Assembly (NCBI GenBank): GCA_031264715.1
Contig: JAISDP010000196.1
Coordinates: 1-33,002 of the forward strand
Source: Bacteroidales bacterium
Lineage (GTDB): Bacteria > Bacteroidota > Bacteroidia > Bacteroidales > UBA4181
Length of the DNA stretch: 33,002 bases
Reading direction: 5' to 3'
Shown: positions 1-10,224 of the stretch, in pieces
Layout: each line of letters opens with the position of its first letter
Numbering within the stretch: the stretch's first letter is position 1
Notes under the pieces: model-generated
The model's database searches: none
What the model saw: only the letters and a program-made list of their open reading frames with translations
What the model was told of the DNA's origin: nothing
Translations under genes and position numbers: made by a program

Positions 1-1
1 T

Positions 2-112
2 ATCTTCTTTGTGGATACATTCCCGTTGACCGGAAGCGGTAAAATACAGAAATTCAAATTACGCGAAATAGCGCTCGAAATGTTGAAGAAACAAGGCGTG
101 GAAATCGTCTGA
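2..112 (+). CDS. AMP-binding acyl-CoA synthetase, C-terminal end (partial)
   Basis: The window opens inside a plus-strand gene whose last 36 codons are visible and end at TGA 110-112; it is too short for the ORF track. The peptide contains [20 protein letters not shown], the C-terminal A10 motif of the AMP-binding (ANL) superfamily with the catalytic lysine in GKIQK. In this family that lysine completes the adenylation of a carboxylic acid before thioester formation with CoA. The QKFKLRE ending is typical of fatty acyl-CoA synthetases, but the substrate cannot be read from this fragment. The gene converges on the AsmA-like gene, with only 38 bases between the stops. A second full-length acyl-CoA synthetase lies at 3702-5492; the two are not obviously one operon, because minus-strand genes separate them. 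Confidence 0.8.
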   Translation: MFFVDTFPLTGSGKIQKFKLREIALEMLKKQGVEIV

Positions 113-150
113 AAAGATACAGGTCTTCTCAGCTTTGCAAAAACGGTCAA

Positions 151-2826
151 TTATTCCCAGTCTATTTTTATTTTCTCTTCGTCGTTTTCGTCTTTTGGCT
201 GGCTTTTCTTCTTGCTGTTCCGGTTATTACCGGACGTTTTTTCCTGTTGCCGGGTTTCTTCATCGAATGTAAAACGCAGTTTCCCGGTATTTTCCGGCGT
301 TGTTGGTTTCACCAATGATGTGTCATTCCTGAACCATCCAAATTCCTCCTTCAGGATAGTTTTCAAATTTTGTTTTTCGTTACGGATATCTTCGGCAACG
401 GACGCCTTGGCCGATTGTTTGTCGTAGCTGATTTTGAAATCATCGCCCTGGCCGGCTATTTTCAGGTACAGGGCAGTACGTTTGCCGCCATTTTCCGAAT
501 ATTCATTCTCCCGGTTTTCGCGTTTCGCTTTGCGGGCTTTCGCAGCCAGCAGTTCGCTCAGTAATATCTTCACGCGGTAAGTATAACTATTGTCGAAGTT
601 ATGTTCGCCCGATCCCTGGATATCGAAAGCCGACGTCTGGATATCCGTTTGCGGGAACATGAGTTGCCGGTTCCTGATGGAAACCCGCGTGCGGAGCTTC
701 GAAAACCGTATATTTTGCAGTTCTTCGAGCGCAACGAATCGCGAGAGATTGTTCAATGGCTCGAAATTAACCAATTCGCCACCATCCAGGTCCATCTGGC
801 TTTCCACGGTTATCTCTTCCTGGCGTAATTGCATCCGACTATTCCAGCCGATGGCAAAACCAAGATCGCCCGAAAGACTGCCTTTCACATGTTCGGCGCG
901 AAGCACATCCTGTCCGAAGTTATCGAACGCGCGGAACAATTGCTTCACTTCAACCCGGTTGAGCGTCGTTTCGCCCAGCACATGTATCATGTTCGCCCCA
1001 TTATTGGCGATGGTACCGCTTCCTGTTACTTTCCCCGACATTGACGAGAAGTCGATCGACCGTATCTCCAAAATACGCGGTTGATAAACCAAGCGGGCTT
1101 TCATATCTTCTGCCTCAAACTTCCGGTAACGGAATTTTGCTGCTTCTATACCTGCATCAAGATCGATACCTGCAGGGAGGAGCAGGGATGCCGTGTTTCC
1201 GGCTTGCTGACTTGCTACTGCCGCTGTTTTGCCGGTAGTCGCTGGCCCCGATACCAATAATGAATCGATACACACCTGCTGCGACGATATATTAGCTTTA
1301 AGATATACCGTTTTGCTCTGTTTGAGCAGGTATGGCGACAACCGTTCCATGTACCCGTCTATTTTAAAATCGTTGCCATTGAGCATCAGTGTCAGGCTGT
1401 TCACAGCCACCCGGTTGCCGAACTGCAACGATCCGTTGATACGGCTGAACCGGTAGGCCGGCTCGCGCAGATGTACCGAAGCATTGCTGAGTTTGATAGC
1501 GCCTTGCAACTCCAGCCGGTCGATATCGCTTGTTTTAGCCAATAGCAGGTGTTTCAACCGGGCATTTACAGTCAGGTCGCAATTTATCCGCCCTCCGGCT
1601 GATGCGATCCGTTTGCCGGGAATAAAGCGGTATAGTTGTCCCCAATCGGTATTGCCGGCTATTTTGATTGTTATCTGTGGTTGAACGAAGTTTTGCATCG
1701 AAAGTTGGCCTTTGATCGTTCCGCCGCCAATGCTACATGCAAAATCACGGATATGCAACACGCTGGTGGAACGCCGGCTTTTCTCGCCGGTAGAGAATGA
1801 TCCCGTAAACGACAACCCGGTCAGTTTGACTTTGCTTTGCCGGTGTGTAATCTGGCCTTGCGCCATGCCGAATTGAGCTTCAATGTGAGGCATGTTTCCG
1901 CCACCTGCTTTGCCCGTGATATCCGCTGCAAAATTAACGTCGCCCTTGCCGGAATGATCGTGCAAATTTTGTCCGTATGGATCGGGAATTACCGATACCA
2001 GCGAGGCGTAATCCATCTGCCTGCCTTCCACATGCAAATCAAGCTCAACATCGTCGCCTGTCGTAAAGCCGCCCGACACAGTCATTTCCACCTTCGCAAG
2101 CGTCAGATCGCTTTGGCGGATCGTAAATACATTATTGTCGGCATCCAGTTTACCGGTTAGTTCCAACGCCTTATCGCGAATAAAAACATCGTCGTCTACC
2201 GATAAAAGCCTTACCGTACCTTGCCAATCGGCGCTTAGCGAATACTGCCGCGAAGAGAATCTACCACTGAGGCGCGACCGGTTGGCATGTAATGCAATCA
2301 CCGTATTGCTTCGCTTGTGGCTGTAATAAACCTCCACATTGCGCAAAGCTACATTCTGCAGTTCGATGGGTGAACTGTCGCCGGTTGATTTTCCGGGAAT
2401 CTTCCAAAAAATAAAGTTGTGTTTGCCGCTTTTGTCGGTTAACATATTGATATTTCCGTCGCGCACCTCGATACGGGTGATGCGGTAGTCGCCGGTCAGC
2501 AGCCGGAAGAGGTTCAGCTCGGCAAAAACGCTTTCGGCGACAAGTAATTGGCGACTGTGCGCAGGATCGAAACTAAGCGTGTCGAAATCCCTGGCGGAAT
2601 CCATCACCACGTGTTTAAATTCGACCGCTGCATTGGGAAATTTGCGGAATACCGAAAAATGAGCCGACCGTACCTGTATGCGCGAACTAACCTGCTTGTT
2701 AATGCTTTCGATCACAAACCCAATGACTTCGTCCTGGAAAAAATGCGATACTATGCCGCTGCCCAAGGCCAGTAACGCGGCAAGGGACAAAAGGCCGATG
2801 AGGATAATTTTCAGGTACCGGTTCAT
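151..2826 (-). CDS. AsmA-like inner-membrane-anchored envelope protein
   Basis: This 891-residue protein starts with an N-terminal membrane anchor (about residues 5-27, ILIGLLSLAALLALGSGIV) followed by a very long, beta-rich periplasmic region. The early segment (FRKFPNAAVEFKHVVM) and the repeated short strands ending in motifs such as KLRTRVSIRNRQL resemble the AsmA family and its AsmA_2 C-terminal domain; the length is normal for Bacteroidetes members. AsmA-like proteins are thought to form bridge-like structures that move phospholipids between the membranes or affect outer-membrane assembly; the exact role here is inference. The C-terminus is highly charged (KKKSQPKDENDEEK), a low-complexity tail outside the folded region. 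The next minus-strand gene upstream is a small outer-membrane barrel 145 bases away. I saw no clear TAnnTTTG promoter in that gap, so the pair may be cotranscribed. Confidence 0.8.
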   Translation of the reverse strand: MNRYLKIILIGLLSLAALLALGSGIVSHFFQDEVIGFVIESINKQVSSRIQVRSAHFSVFRKFPNAAVEFKHVVMDSARDFDTLSFDPAHSRQLLVAESVFAELNLFRLLTGDYRITRIEVRDGNINMLTDKSGKHNFIFWKIPGKSTGDSSPIELQNVALRNVEVYYSHKRSNTVIALHANRSRLSGRFSSRQYSLSADWQGTVRLLSVDDDVFIRDKALELTGKLDADNNVFTIRQSDLTLAKVEMTVSGGFTTGDDVELDLHVEGRQMDYASLVSVIPDPYGQNLHDHSGKGDVNFAADITGKAGGGNMPHIEAQFGMAQGQITHRQSKVKLTGLSFTGSFSTGEKSRRSTSVLHIRDFACSIGGGTIKGQLSMQNFVQPQITIKIAGNTDWGQLYRFIPGKRIASAGGRINCDLTVNARLKHLLLAKTSDIDRLELQGAIKLSNASVHLREPAYRFSRINGSLQFGNRVAVNSLTLMLNGNDFKIDGYMERLSPYLLKQSKTVYLKANISSQQVCIDSLLVSGPATTGKTAAVASQQAGNTASLLLPAGIDLDAGIEAAKFRYRKFEAEDMKARLVYQPRILEIRSIDFSSMSGKVTGSGTIANNGANMIHVLGETTLNRVEVKQLFRAFDNFGQDVLRAEHVKGSLSGDLGFAIGWNSRMQLRQEEITVESQMDLDGGELVNFEPLNNLSRFVALEELQNIRFSKLRTRVSIRNRQLMFPQTDIQTSAFDIQGSGEHNFDNSYTYRVKILLSELLAAKARKAKRENRENEYSENGGKRTALYLKIAGQGDDFKISYDKQSAKASVAEDIRNEKQNLKTILKEEFGWFRNDTSLVKPTTPENTGKLRFTFDEETRQQEKTSGNNRNSKKKSQPKDENDEEKIKIDWE

Positions 2827-2971
2827 TATTTTGGGAGACCTGCCGGAACAAAACCTGCCGGGTTTTCAAACTTGGCGGCCTTAGCGGGACTATTCCACGA
2901 AATAACCGGTCTTACAATTGAATATTAAAAAGACCTGTTGGATTTGAAAGCCCCGGCAGATCAATGTTTTT

Positions 2972-3472
2972 TTAAAATGAGAAACTTAACCCGCCGTTCA
3001 GGTACGACATTTCGTTATACCCAACTTCGGCAAATACGGCAATATTTTTACCGAACGAGTAGCGGCAACCTGCTGTGGTTCCAAAGAGAACACCGCTTGT
3101 GTTATTGACATAGTTTTTGGAATACGAGTATACAATGGCGCCCAGCATGGCGGTAGCGTATACTTCAAACGAACTGTTAATGGCATACCGGTAAGTGGCG
3201 CGTGGAGCAAATGCAAAGGCATTGACGCGATAGTCGCCAGAACCGGAAAGTGTTTTACCCCAGTTTTCGTACCCTGCATAACCGCCAATGGTAAAGATAC
3301 CGGGGCCCCATTTGTCAATCAGTCCATAATCATAGCTCGCATTAATCCCTATGCCGGGAACAAGTCCCAACCCGACATTGAACAGGCTCATCCCTGTTTT
3401 CATTTCCTGTGCATGAGATACGCCAATACCAATTGTACAAACAACTGCTAAAACAATAAAAAATCTTTTCAT
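2972..3472 (-). CDS. Small outer-membrane beta-barrel protein
   Basis: The product is 166 residues with a clear type I signal peptide (MKRFFIVLAVVCTIGIGVSHAQ, cut after AQ). The mature part has alternating aromatic and polar residues (GYAGYENWGKTL, YRYAINSSFEVYATAMLG) and ends in GGLSFSF. A C-terminal phenylalanine preceded by alternating hydrophobics is the usual signal for BAM-dependent insertion in the outer membrane. The size fits an eight-stranded barrel of the OmpA/OprF-like or outer-membrane beta-barrel (OMP_b-brl) type. The function is unknown: such proteins may be structural, adhesive or porin-like. It is transcribed divergently from the acyl-CoA synthetase at 3702, with a shared 229-base AT-rich intergenic region that holds candidate -7 elements in both directions. 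Confidence 0.75.
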   Translation of the reverse strand: MKRFFIVLAVVCTIGIGVSHAQEMKTGMSLFNVGLGLVPGIGINASYDYGLIDKWGPGIFTIGGYAGYENWGKTLSGSGDYRVNAFAFAPRATYRYAINSSFEVYATAMLGAIVYSYSKNYVNNTSGVLFGTTAGCRYSFGKNIAVFAEVGYNEMSYLNGGLSFSF

Positions 3473-3517
3473 TTCAATTAAGTTTATTAAATTATGTGAT
3501 GCGTCGTATTAAACGGT

Positions 3518-3525
3518 CAAAATTA
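3518..3525 (-). promoter_or_regulatory. Candidate -7 promoter element for the outer-membrane barrel gene
   Basis: Read on the minus strand this is TAATTTTG, a match to the Bacteroidetes -7 consensus TAnnTTTG. Transcription would begin roughly 40 bases upstream of the ATG at 3472. A -33 TTG at the ideal 19-base spacing is absent (the nearest is 23 bases away), so support rests on the -7 box and its position. Confidence 0.35.
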
Positions 3526-3663
3526 CAAATTATTTCACTTCCGTAGCGCAAAGTTGCCACTATTCCTGTTATATAATAAGTTATACTGTCGTTTGTCGAG
3601 TAATTTCCCCCTGTTTAAATCTAAATTTCCGTAAAAAAACATAGTAATTTGAAAAAAAACATG

Positions 3664-3671
3664 TAGGTTTG
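3664..3671 (+). promoter_or_regulatory. Candidate -7 promoter element for the acyl-CoA synthetase gene
   Basis: TAGGTTTG matches TAnnTTTG and lies about 30 bases upstream of ATG 3702. It overlaps the TTG start used by the ORF track at 3669, which argues that translation starts later, at 3702. No well-spaced -33 TTTG is visible. Confidence 0.4.
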
Positions 3672-3701
3672 CCGTCCATAATTTTCTTAAACTCATTGAT
3701 C

Positions 3702-5492
3702 ATGGTTACACGAACGTTTGATATACTGGATCAATACCGGACAAAATACCGGTTGGGCGATGCTTTGGCATGTAAGGTCACCGGCAAATGGGTTAAATAT
3801 AGTGGGGATGAATACATCAAATATGCCAACGATATCAGTTGCGGATTGTTGGCGATGGGATACAGTTCGGGCGACAAGATCGCTTTGATCTCGAACAACC
3901 GTCCCGAATGGAATTTTTTCGAAATGGGAATGGCGCAGATCGGGGTAATTTCCGTGCCCATCTACCCAACGATTAGCCTGGATGAATACCAACACATATT
4001 AAGCCATGCCGAACCCCGGATGTTAATGGTTTCGGATAAGCTGCTGCTCGAAAAGCTGCGGCCACTGTTCGAAAACAGTCCAACCATAGAACATGTCTAC
4101 TCTTTCAATAACATCGAAGGTGTGAACAATTGGAAGGAAATTGCTGTACAGGGAAACAACTCCTGTGAATTGTTATCGCAGGTGCAGCAAATAAAAGACG
4201 CGATAAAGCCCGATGATATGGCCACGTTAATCTATACATCGGGAACTACCGGTACGCCCAAGGGAGTGATGTTGTCACACAACAATCTGGTCAGCAATTT
4301 CAAAGCTACCTGCGACCGCAACTATCTTACCGCCGGCGCCCGTGCTTTGAGTTTCCTGCCTGTCAGCCATATATATGAGCGCATGATGAATTATCATTTC
4401 CAGAACCTCGGCATTGCAGTGTATTATGCTGAAAACATGGGAGCTATCATGGAAAATATCAGGGAAGTGCAGCCCCACATATTCAATACGGTTCCCCGGC
4501 TGCTCGAACGAATGTATATCGGCATCATCGGAAAAAGCAAAGAATTAAAAGGCATCAAAGGGAAAATATTTAACGACGCCATTAATATAGCTGTAAAGTT
4601 CGATCCCCGACACAAAAGCAATCTCGGTTACCGGTTCCGCCTGATGTTAGCCCGACGGTTGGTCTTTTCCAAATGGACTGCTATATTGGGCGGGCAGGTA
4701 CGCATCATCGTTTCAGGTGGCGCCCCGTTGCAAACACGGTTGACCAACCTGTTCAGCGCCATAGGTATTGACTTGCTTGAAGGCTACGGCCTTACGGAGA
4801 CTTCGCCTGTAATTGCCGTGAGCGATTTACGACGGGGCAGACCCAAACCGGGTAGCGTAGGGCCGGTACTCGACGGTGTGAAGATAAAACTGGACGAAGA
4901 TGGCGAAATATTGTGCAAAGGCCCGAATGTGATGTTGGGTTATTATAAAAATCCGGAACTAACAGCACAAGTAATTGATAGCGAAGGATATTTCCATACC
5001 GGCGATATTGGTGTATTCGATGAGAATGAATTTCTGACGGTTACCGATCGTAAAAAGGAAATCTTCAAACTGTCGAATGGCAAATACATATCGCCCCAGG
5101 TAATCGAAAACAAACTGAAGGAATCCCTGTTGATCGATCAGGTCATTGTGATCGGCGAAAACGAGAAATTTGCCAGCGCATTGATTTCCCCGAATTTTAC
5201 GCAACTGCACAACTGGTGCTATACCCGGGAAATTACATTTTCGGACAACAAGGAGTTGATACAGATTCCCGAAGTGATTGAAAATTTTCGGCAGGAAGTC
5301 AACCAGGTGAACAAACAAATGGGCGCTGCCGAGCAAGTCAAACGGTTCCGGCTGGTAGCAGACGAGTGGAGTGCGCAAACAGGCGAGCTTTCCCCGACCC
5401 TAAAGCTCAAACGCCGCCAGCTTACTGAAAAATACGCCAAGATTATCGATGAAATATACGTCTACTCACGAACCGAAAAAGCCGATAAATAA
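3702..5492 (+). CDS. Long-chain fatty acyl-CoA synthetase (AMP-binding)
   Basis: This 596-residue enzyme activates long-chain fatty acids with ATP and CoA to acyl-CoA. The AMP-binding P-loop motif YTSGTTGTPKGVM is at about residues 178-190. The adenylate motif GYGLTETSPVIAV follows, and the hinge region contains GYFHTGDIG and TDRKKEIFKLSNGKYISP, in which the last lysine is the usual catalytic one. The length and the RKKEIFKLSNGKYI block are characteristic of the FadD15/long-chain (FAA1-like) branch, not the shorter FadD of enterics. The ORF track begins at a TTG at 3669 that lies inside a promoter-like TAGGTTTG; ATG 3702 gives the usual N-terminus. No other fatty-acid degradation gene is next to it, so it may serve import and incorporation of exogenous fatty acids into lipids rather than beta-oxidation (inference). 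Confidence 0.93.
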   Translation: MVTRTFDILDQYRTKYRLGDALACKVTGKWVKYSGDEYIKYANDISCGLLAMGYSSGDKIALISNNRPEWNFFEMGMAQIGVISVPIYPTISLDEYQHILSHAEPRMLMVSDKLLLEKLRPLFENSPTIEHVYSFNNIEGVNNWKEIAVQGNNSCELLSQVQQIKDAIKPDDMATLIYTSGTTGTPKGVMLSHNNLVSNFKATCDRNYLTAGARALSFLPVSHIYERMMNYHFQNLGIAVYYAENMGAIMENIREVQPHIFNTVPRLLERMYIGIIGKSKELKGIKGKIFNDAINIAVKFDPRHKSNLGYRFRLMLARRLVFSKWTAILGGQVRIIVSGGAPLQTRLTNLFSAIGIDLLEGYGLTETSPVIAVSDLRRGRPKPGSVGPVLDGVKIKLDEDGEILCKGPNVMLGYYKNPELTAQVIDSEGYFHTGDIGVFDENEFLTVTDRKKEIFKLSNGKYISPQVIENKLKESLLIDQVIVIGENEKFASALISPNFTQLHNWCYTREITFSDNKELIQIPEVIENFRQEVNQVNKQMGAAEQVKRFRLVADEWSAQTGELSPTLKLKRRQLTEKYAKIIDEIYVYSRTEKADK

Positions 5493-5532
5493 TTGAATAT
5501 TCATTATGGCTCTATAACGAATTAAACCTATC

Positions 5533-5563
5533 CGGTTTTGCGCAGTCATAAAGTACAAAACCG
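5533..5563 (+). terminator. Hairpin after the acyl-CoA synthetase gene (possible terminator)
   Basis: Perfect 8-bp arms CGGTTTTG (5533-5540) and CAAAACCG (5556-5563) enclose a 15-base loop, 40 bases after the stop codon. There is no following T-run, so intrinsic termination is only a possibility; it could also act in the leader of the next gene. Confidence 0.35.
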
Positions 5564-5619
5564 ATGTATAAGGAATGTTAATTTAAAATTTGTTATAGTT
5601 GAATTTAATTTTTTGAATC

Positions 5620-6138
5620 ATGAAGACGAATATGATAATGGTCATTGCCATTGCAGTTGTAACGAGCCTGGCAGTAGACGCTCAATCGCAAACGCCGCGC
5701 CCCTATTCGGGCAAAAGTCCCGGGGAAGTGAAGCAAGTGATGCGTCCCGAAGGCTTTACCACGCCGATGATGGGTCTGGACGACAAGCAGCGCGAAGAAC
5801 TCAAGAAAATCCGCACGGAACAGGTAAAGAGACGCATCCAAACACGTAACCTGCTGAAAGAAAAACACGCGAAACTCGAACTGCTTCAAACTGCTGATAA
5901 GCCGGATATGAAAGAGATCAACAAGGTAATCGACGAAATTGCAGCAGTGCAGGCACAGGAAATGAAAGCCAAAGCCGCCGACAGGCAAAAGACCAGAAGC
6001 CTGCTCACCGAAGAACAACGGGTATACTTCGATGCGCATGGCGACAAAATGGACAGGATGCATACGGACAGGAAAGTGCGCGCTGCTGATGGCGACCGCT
6101 TCCGCGGACAAAGAGGCGGCCCGGCAGGAAAAGGATGA
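5620..6138 (+). CDS. CpxP/Spy-like periplasmic protein (LTXXQ-type helical)
   Basis: The 172-residue product has a signal peptide (about residues 1-22, MIMVIAIAVVTSLAVDAQ). The rest is almost entirely charged amphipathic helix. It contains GLDDKQREELKKIR at about 52-65 and LTEEQRVYFD at about 129-138, two copies of the LTxxQ-like signature of the CpxP/Spy/heavy-metal-resistance (LTXXQ) family. Family members are small helical periplasmic chaperones or stress sensors; in Bacteroidetes they are common and mostly uncharacterised. The C-terminus is a basic glycine- and arginine-rich tail (RFRGQRGGPAGKG). It is separated from the upstream gene by a hairpin and is followed by the 22-23 bp repeat array, so it appears to be a single-gene unit. 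The assignment is by pattern and composition; no enzymatic function is suggested. Confidence 0.7.
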   Translation: MKTNMIMVIAIAVVTSLAVDAQSQTPRPYSGKSPGEVKQVMRPEGFTTPMMGLDDKQREELKKIRTEQVKRRIQTRNLLKEKHAKLELLQTADKPDMKEINKVIDEIAAVQAQEMKAKAADRQKTRSLLTEEQRVYFDAHGDKMDRMHTDRKVRAADGDRFRGQRGGPAGKG

Positions 6139-6169
6139 AAGTTTTCTGCTGGACAGGGGACAAAAATAC

Positions 6170-6328
6170 GGACGTTCGCAATTTCCGGCGCGGACGTTCG
6201 TTTACCTTCCATGCGAACGTTCGCATCCCGGAACGCAGACGTTCGCATCTGCACCCCGGGAACGTCCGCATCTGCACCTCGGGAACGTTCGCGTCCAAAG
6301 TTGCAGACATTCGCACAGGAAGCCGGGA
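6170..6328. repeat. Seven-unit degenerate tandem array, 22-23 bp period
   Basis: Seven units begin with GRAC(G/A)TTCGCA-like sequence at 6170, 6192, 6215, 6238, 6260, 6283 and 6306, giving unit lengths 22, 23, 23, 22, 23, 23 and about 23. The first half (GAACGTTCGCAT) is conserved, while the second half varies (CTGCACCCCGG, CCCGGAACGCA and others). The junction of units 2 and 3 forms a perfect 16-bp palindrome, ATGCGAACGTTCGCAT (6211-6226). The array occupies most of the 265-base gap between the CpxP/Spy-like gene and the beta-helix lipoprotein. The period is not a multiple of three and shadow ORFs appear in several frames, so it is not coding. It is followed by GGCAAAGACCGGATGTGATA (6350-6369), which resembles the flank of the array at 26845. 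Confidence 0.8.
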
Positions 6329-6403
6329 GCGGTAACGGTTTCCCTTCGAGGCAAAGACCGGATGTGATAACAAAAAAACAACGAACGATAAAACAGGAAA
6401 AAA

Positions 6404-7717
6404 ATGAACTGGAAAAAAGTAAACATGCTGAGTGCGGGCATCCTTTACATGGGGATCCTTTTAGCCTGCAACAAAGAAGAAAACACGGGTCTGACGGTTG
6501 CCTCCAACTTGTCGGATGATATGGTTTCGGTACGGGATTTTGGCGCCAAAGGAGATGGCAAAACCGATGATACGGAGGCTTTCCAAAAAGCGCTCCATTC
6601 ATTCGGGACGAGAGGTGGTACGGTATATGCTCCACGCGGGACGTATCTTTTCGCAGGCAGTTTGAATATCCCCCAGGCAGTGACATTAAAAGGCTCTTTC
6701 GAATCGGTTCCTGCCCATAACGGTATCCGCGACAAGGGACTTCCCAAACCGGGAGATGACGGAACTGTATTTTTGGTTACCGGGGGTAAAGGAAATGAAG
6801 ATGCAACGCCGTTTATCACCCTGAATACGAACAGCACGCTCCGTGGGGTTGTGTTATACTGGCCGCAGCAGGATCCGGAAAAAGAGCCCGACGCCTATCC
6901 GTGGGGAGTAGCCATGCGCGGAAAAAATCCTGCACTGCTCGACGTGGAAATGTTGAATCCCTACAACGCGATTGACGCCTCGAAAAACGAACGCGCCCTG
7001 ATCCGCAATATCAGCGGCCAACCGCTCCGGAGAGGCATCTATGTCGATGGCATTTATGACATCGGGCGGATTGAAAATGTCCACTGGAACCCGTGGTGGA
7101 GCATGAAGCCGGCTCTGTTCAACTGGCAGAAAGCGAACGGAGAAGCGTTTATTTTTGAGCGTACCGACTGGCATTACGTGTTCAATACATTCTGCTTCGG
7201 ATACCGGGTCGGTTACAAGTTCGGCGGCAGTAAGGCAGGCGTTTGCAACGGCAATTTTCTGGGCATCGGCGCCGACGCCTGTCATACGGCGGTGCTGGTG
7301 GAAAGAAGCGCTCCGATGGGACTGTTGATTACCAATGGCGAGTTTGTTGCGATGGACGGCGAAAATCCTGTCATGGTACGGGTAAATTCCGGTAACGAGG
7401 GAAATGTAACCTTCTCCAATTGCGCCTTTTGGGGGCCTTGCAACCAGAATGCCATTATCGACGGACGGGGAACGACAACCTTTTCCGACTGTATTTTCAT
7501 GCAATGGGATCGAAACCGCGAAGGACGCTATTCCGTCCAGGTAACCGGCGGCTCCGTGATGATTCGCGGATGTAATTTCATGACCGACAGTCCGCAGGTA
7601 TTCATTAGCGAAAACGTGTCGCGGGCAATTGTCGCCGATAATATGGTCAGGGGCAAAATCAGGATTGACAATCGGTCGGCTAATACCGTGATAAAAGATA
7701 ATCTGGGCAGCGAATGA
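6404..7717 (+). CDS. Pectate-lyase-superfamily (right-handed beta-helix) lipoprotein
   Basis: This 437-residue protein has an N-terminal hydrophobic segment with a lipobox (GILLACNK, lipidated Cys about residue 22), so it is probably an envelope lipoprotein. The mature N-terminus carries VSVRDFGAKGDGKTDDTEAF (about 42-60), the hallmark of Pectate_lyase_3 / GH28-like beta-helix proteins. The C-terminal half has short repeated strand motifs (NVTFSNCAFWG, TTTFSDCIFMQW, SVMIRGCNFMT), matching beta-helix rungs. Members of this fold include polysaccharide lyases, hydrolases and epimerases, but also non-catalytic proteins; I cannot assign a catalytic residue. It stands alone between an array of 22-23 bp repeats and ribF, over 7 kb from the polysaccharide locus. 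The start at 6404 leaves a normal lipoprotein signal. A carbohydrate-active role is inferred from fold and location only. Confidence 0.75.
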   Translation: MNWKKVNMLSAGILYMGILLACNKEENTGLTVASNLSDDMVSVRDFGAKGDGKTDDTEAFQKALHSFGTRGGTVYAPRGTYLFAGSLNIPQAVTLKGSFESVPAHNGIRDKGLPKPGDDGTVFLVTGGKGNEDATPFITLNTNSTLRGVVLYWPQQDPEKEPDAYPWGVAMRGKNPALLDVEMLNPYNAIDASKNERALIRNISGQPLRRGIYVDGIYDIGRIENVHWNPWWSMKPALFNWQKANGEAFIFERTDWHYVFNTFCFGYRVGYKFGGSKAGVCNGNFLGIGADACHTAVLVERSAPMGLLITNGEFVAMDGENPVMVRVNSGNEGNVTFSNCAFWGPCNQNAIIDGRGTTTFSDCIFMQWDRNREGRYSVQVTGGSVMIRGCNFMTDSPQVFISENVSRAIVADNMVRGKIRIDNRSANTVIKDNLGSE

Positions 7718-7757
7718 AAGCGGCGCCCTGCGAACGGTCGGCCTTAGCTGCGTATGC

Positions 7758-7788
7758 TTTGTACTCTTGTGGGAAAATGTTAACTTTG
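7758..7788 (+). promoter_or_regulatory. Bacteroidetes-type promoter of ribF
   Basis: TTTG at 7758-7761, a spacer of exactly 19 bases, and TAACTTTG at 7781-7788 match the Bacteroidetes sigma-A consensus (TTTG, 19-21 bases, TAnnTTTG). Transcription should start near 7793, which leaves about 30 bases before the TTG at 7823 but almost no leader before the track start at 7799. Confidence 0.7.
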
Positions 7789-7822
7789 CCGTCGATTTTT
7801 GATCACCACCATTTTAAGCGAC

Positions 7823-8752
7823 TTGGCAGTTTATAGGGACATCAGCAATTTGAATTTTGAAAGGACGGCAGTTGCCGTCGGCAGTTTCGATGGCGTGCAT
7901 TGCGGACACCAGATGCTGCTCCGGCGTGTGGCTGGCCTGGCTGTCCGGCATCATCTCCGGTCGGTAGCGCTCACATTCTGGCCGCATCCCCGGCAGGTTC
8001 TCGATCCGGTTGGCGATGCTCCCCTGCTGCTTAATACACTCGGCGAAAAGATCGCCCTGTTGGAGCAGGCAGGTGTCGACGACGTGGTGGTATACCCGTT
8101 CGACAAGACTTTAGCGCAGATGCAGGCGGCCGGTTTCATTAGGGATGTCGTCGCCGGCAAGCTGGATGCACGCTGCCTGGTAGTCGGCCGGGACCATCAT
8201 TTCGGGAAAGACCGCGGCGGTAATGTGCAACGCCTGTCAAAACTTATTGCCCACAGCGATTTGCGGGTGGAAGTGGTCGATTTAAAGATGCTTGCCCGGA
8301 AAATCAGTTCATCGGCCATCCGTAAGGCGCTTTCATGCGGCGACCTGCCGCTGGCCGGCGAGATGTTAGGCTACGAGTACCTTATTTCCGGAAAGGTGGT
8401 TGCGGGCAACCATTTGGGGCGTACCATCGGTTATCCTACGGCAAATATCGAAACGCCCAGCTACAAACTTCTCCCCAGGGAAGGGGTCTACCGTGTAAGG
8501 GTAAAGACAGGAACCGGTGGATTCGACAGGCTTGGCATGATGTACATTGGCAGGCGTCCGGTACTGAAGCAGAAAGATGCCACGATACGCGTCGAAGTGA
8601 ATATATTCGATTTCGGGCAGGAAATATATGGGCAGGAAATAACGCTGGCCGTGACCCACCGTATCCGCGACGATATCGAGTTCGAGGATATGGGGCAATT
8701 ATCCGAGCAGCTTTATCGCGACAAGCAGAACATATTAAGTATTTCATCATAG
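7823..8752 (+). CDS. ribF: Bifunctional riboflavin kinase / FAD synthetase
   Basis: RibF phosphorylates riboflavin to FMN and adenylates FMN to FAD in the cytoplasm. The N-terminal nucleotidyltransferase has AVAVGSFDGVHCGHQMLL (about residues 17-34), including the HxGH-like nucleotide-binding motif. The middle carries SSSAIRKALSCGD, and the C-terminal flavokinase domain has GNHLGRTIGYPTANIE, whose PTAN is the ATP/Mg site. At about 309 residues it has normal family length. The ORF track starts at TTG 7799, which would leave a leader of only a few bases after the strong promoter. TTG 7823 gives MAVYRDISNL, the typical family N-terminus, so I prefer it; neither is ATG, so the exact start is uncertain. 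It ends 25 bases before ahcY and is probably its operon partner. Confidence 0.93.
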   Translation: MAVYRDISNLNFERTAVAVGSFDGVHCGHQMLLRRVAGLAVRHHLRSVALTFWPHPRQVLDPVGDAPLLLNTLGEKIALLEQAGVDDVVVYPFDKTLAQMQAAGFIRDVVAGKLDARCLVVGRDHHFGKDRGGNVQRLSKLIAHSDLRVEVVDLKMLARKISSSAIRKALSCGDLPLAGEMLGYEYLISGKVVAGNHLGRTIGYPTANIETPSYKLLPREGVYRVRVKTGTGGFDRLGMMYIGRRPVLKQKDATIRVEVNIFDFGQEIYGQEITLAVTHRIRDDIEFEDMGQLSEQLYRDKQNILSISS

Positions 8753-10178
<1,426 letters not shown>

Positions 10179-10224
10179 GGATTTGCACATATCCTCCCGC
10201 TGTGTGTTATTTCATACCAAAGGC

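Noticed and set aside
5886-6686. 266-aa minus-strand ORF across the CpxP-like gene and the repeat array
   Set aside because: Overlaps two supported genes and reads through the repeats (repeated ANVR-type peptides); no protein family resemblance.
6404-7717. Membership of the beta-helix lipoprotein in the PUL
   Set aside because: It is over 7 kb away, separated by housekeeping genes on both strands, so operon membership is not supported despite the similar fold and array.
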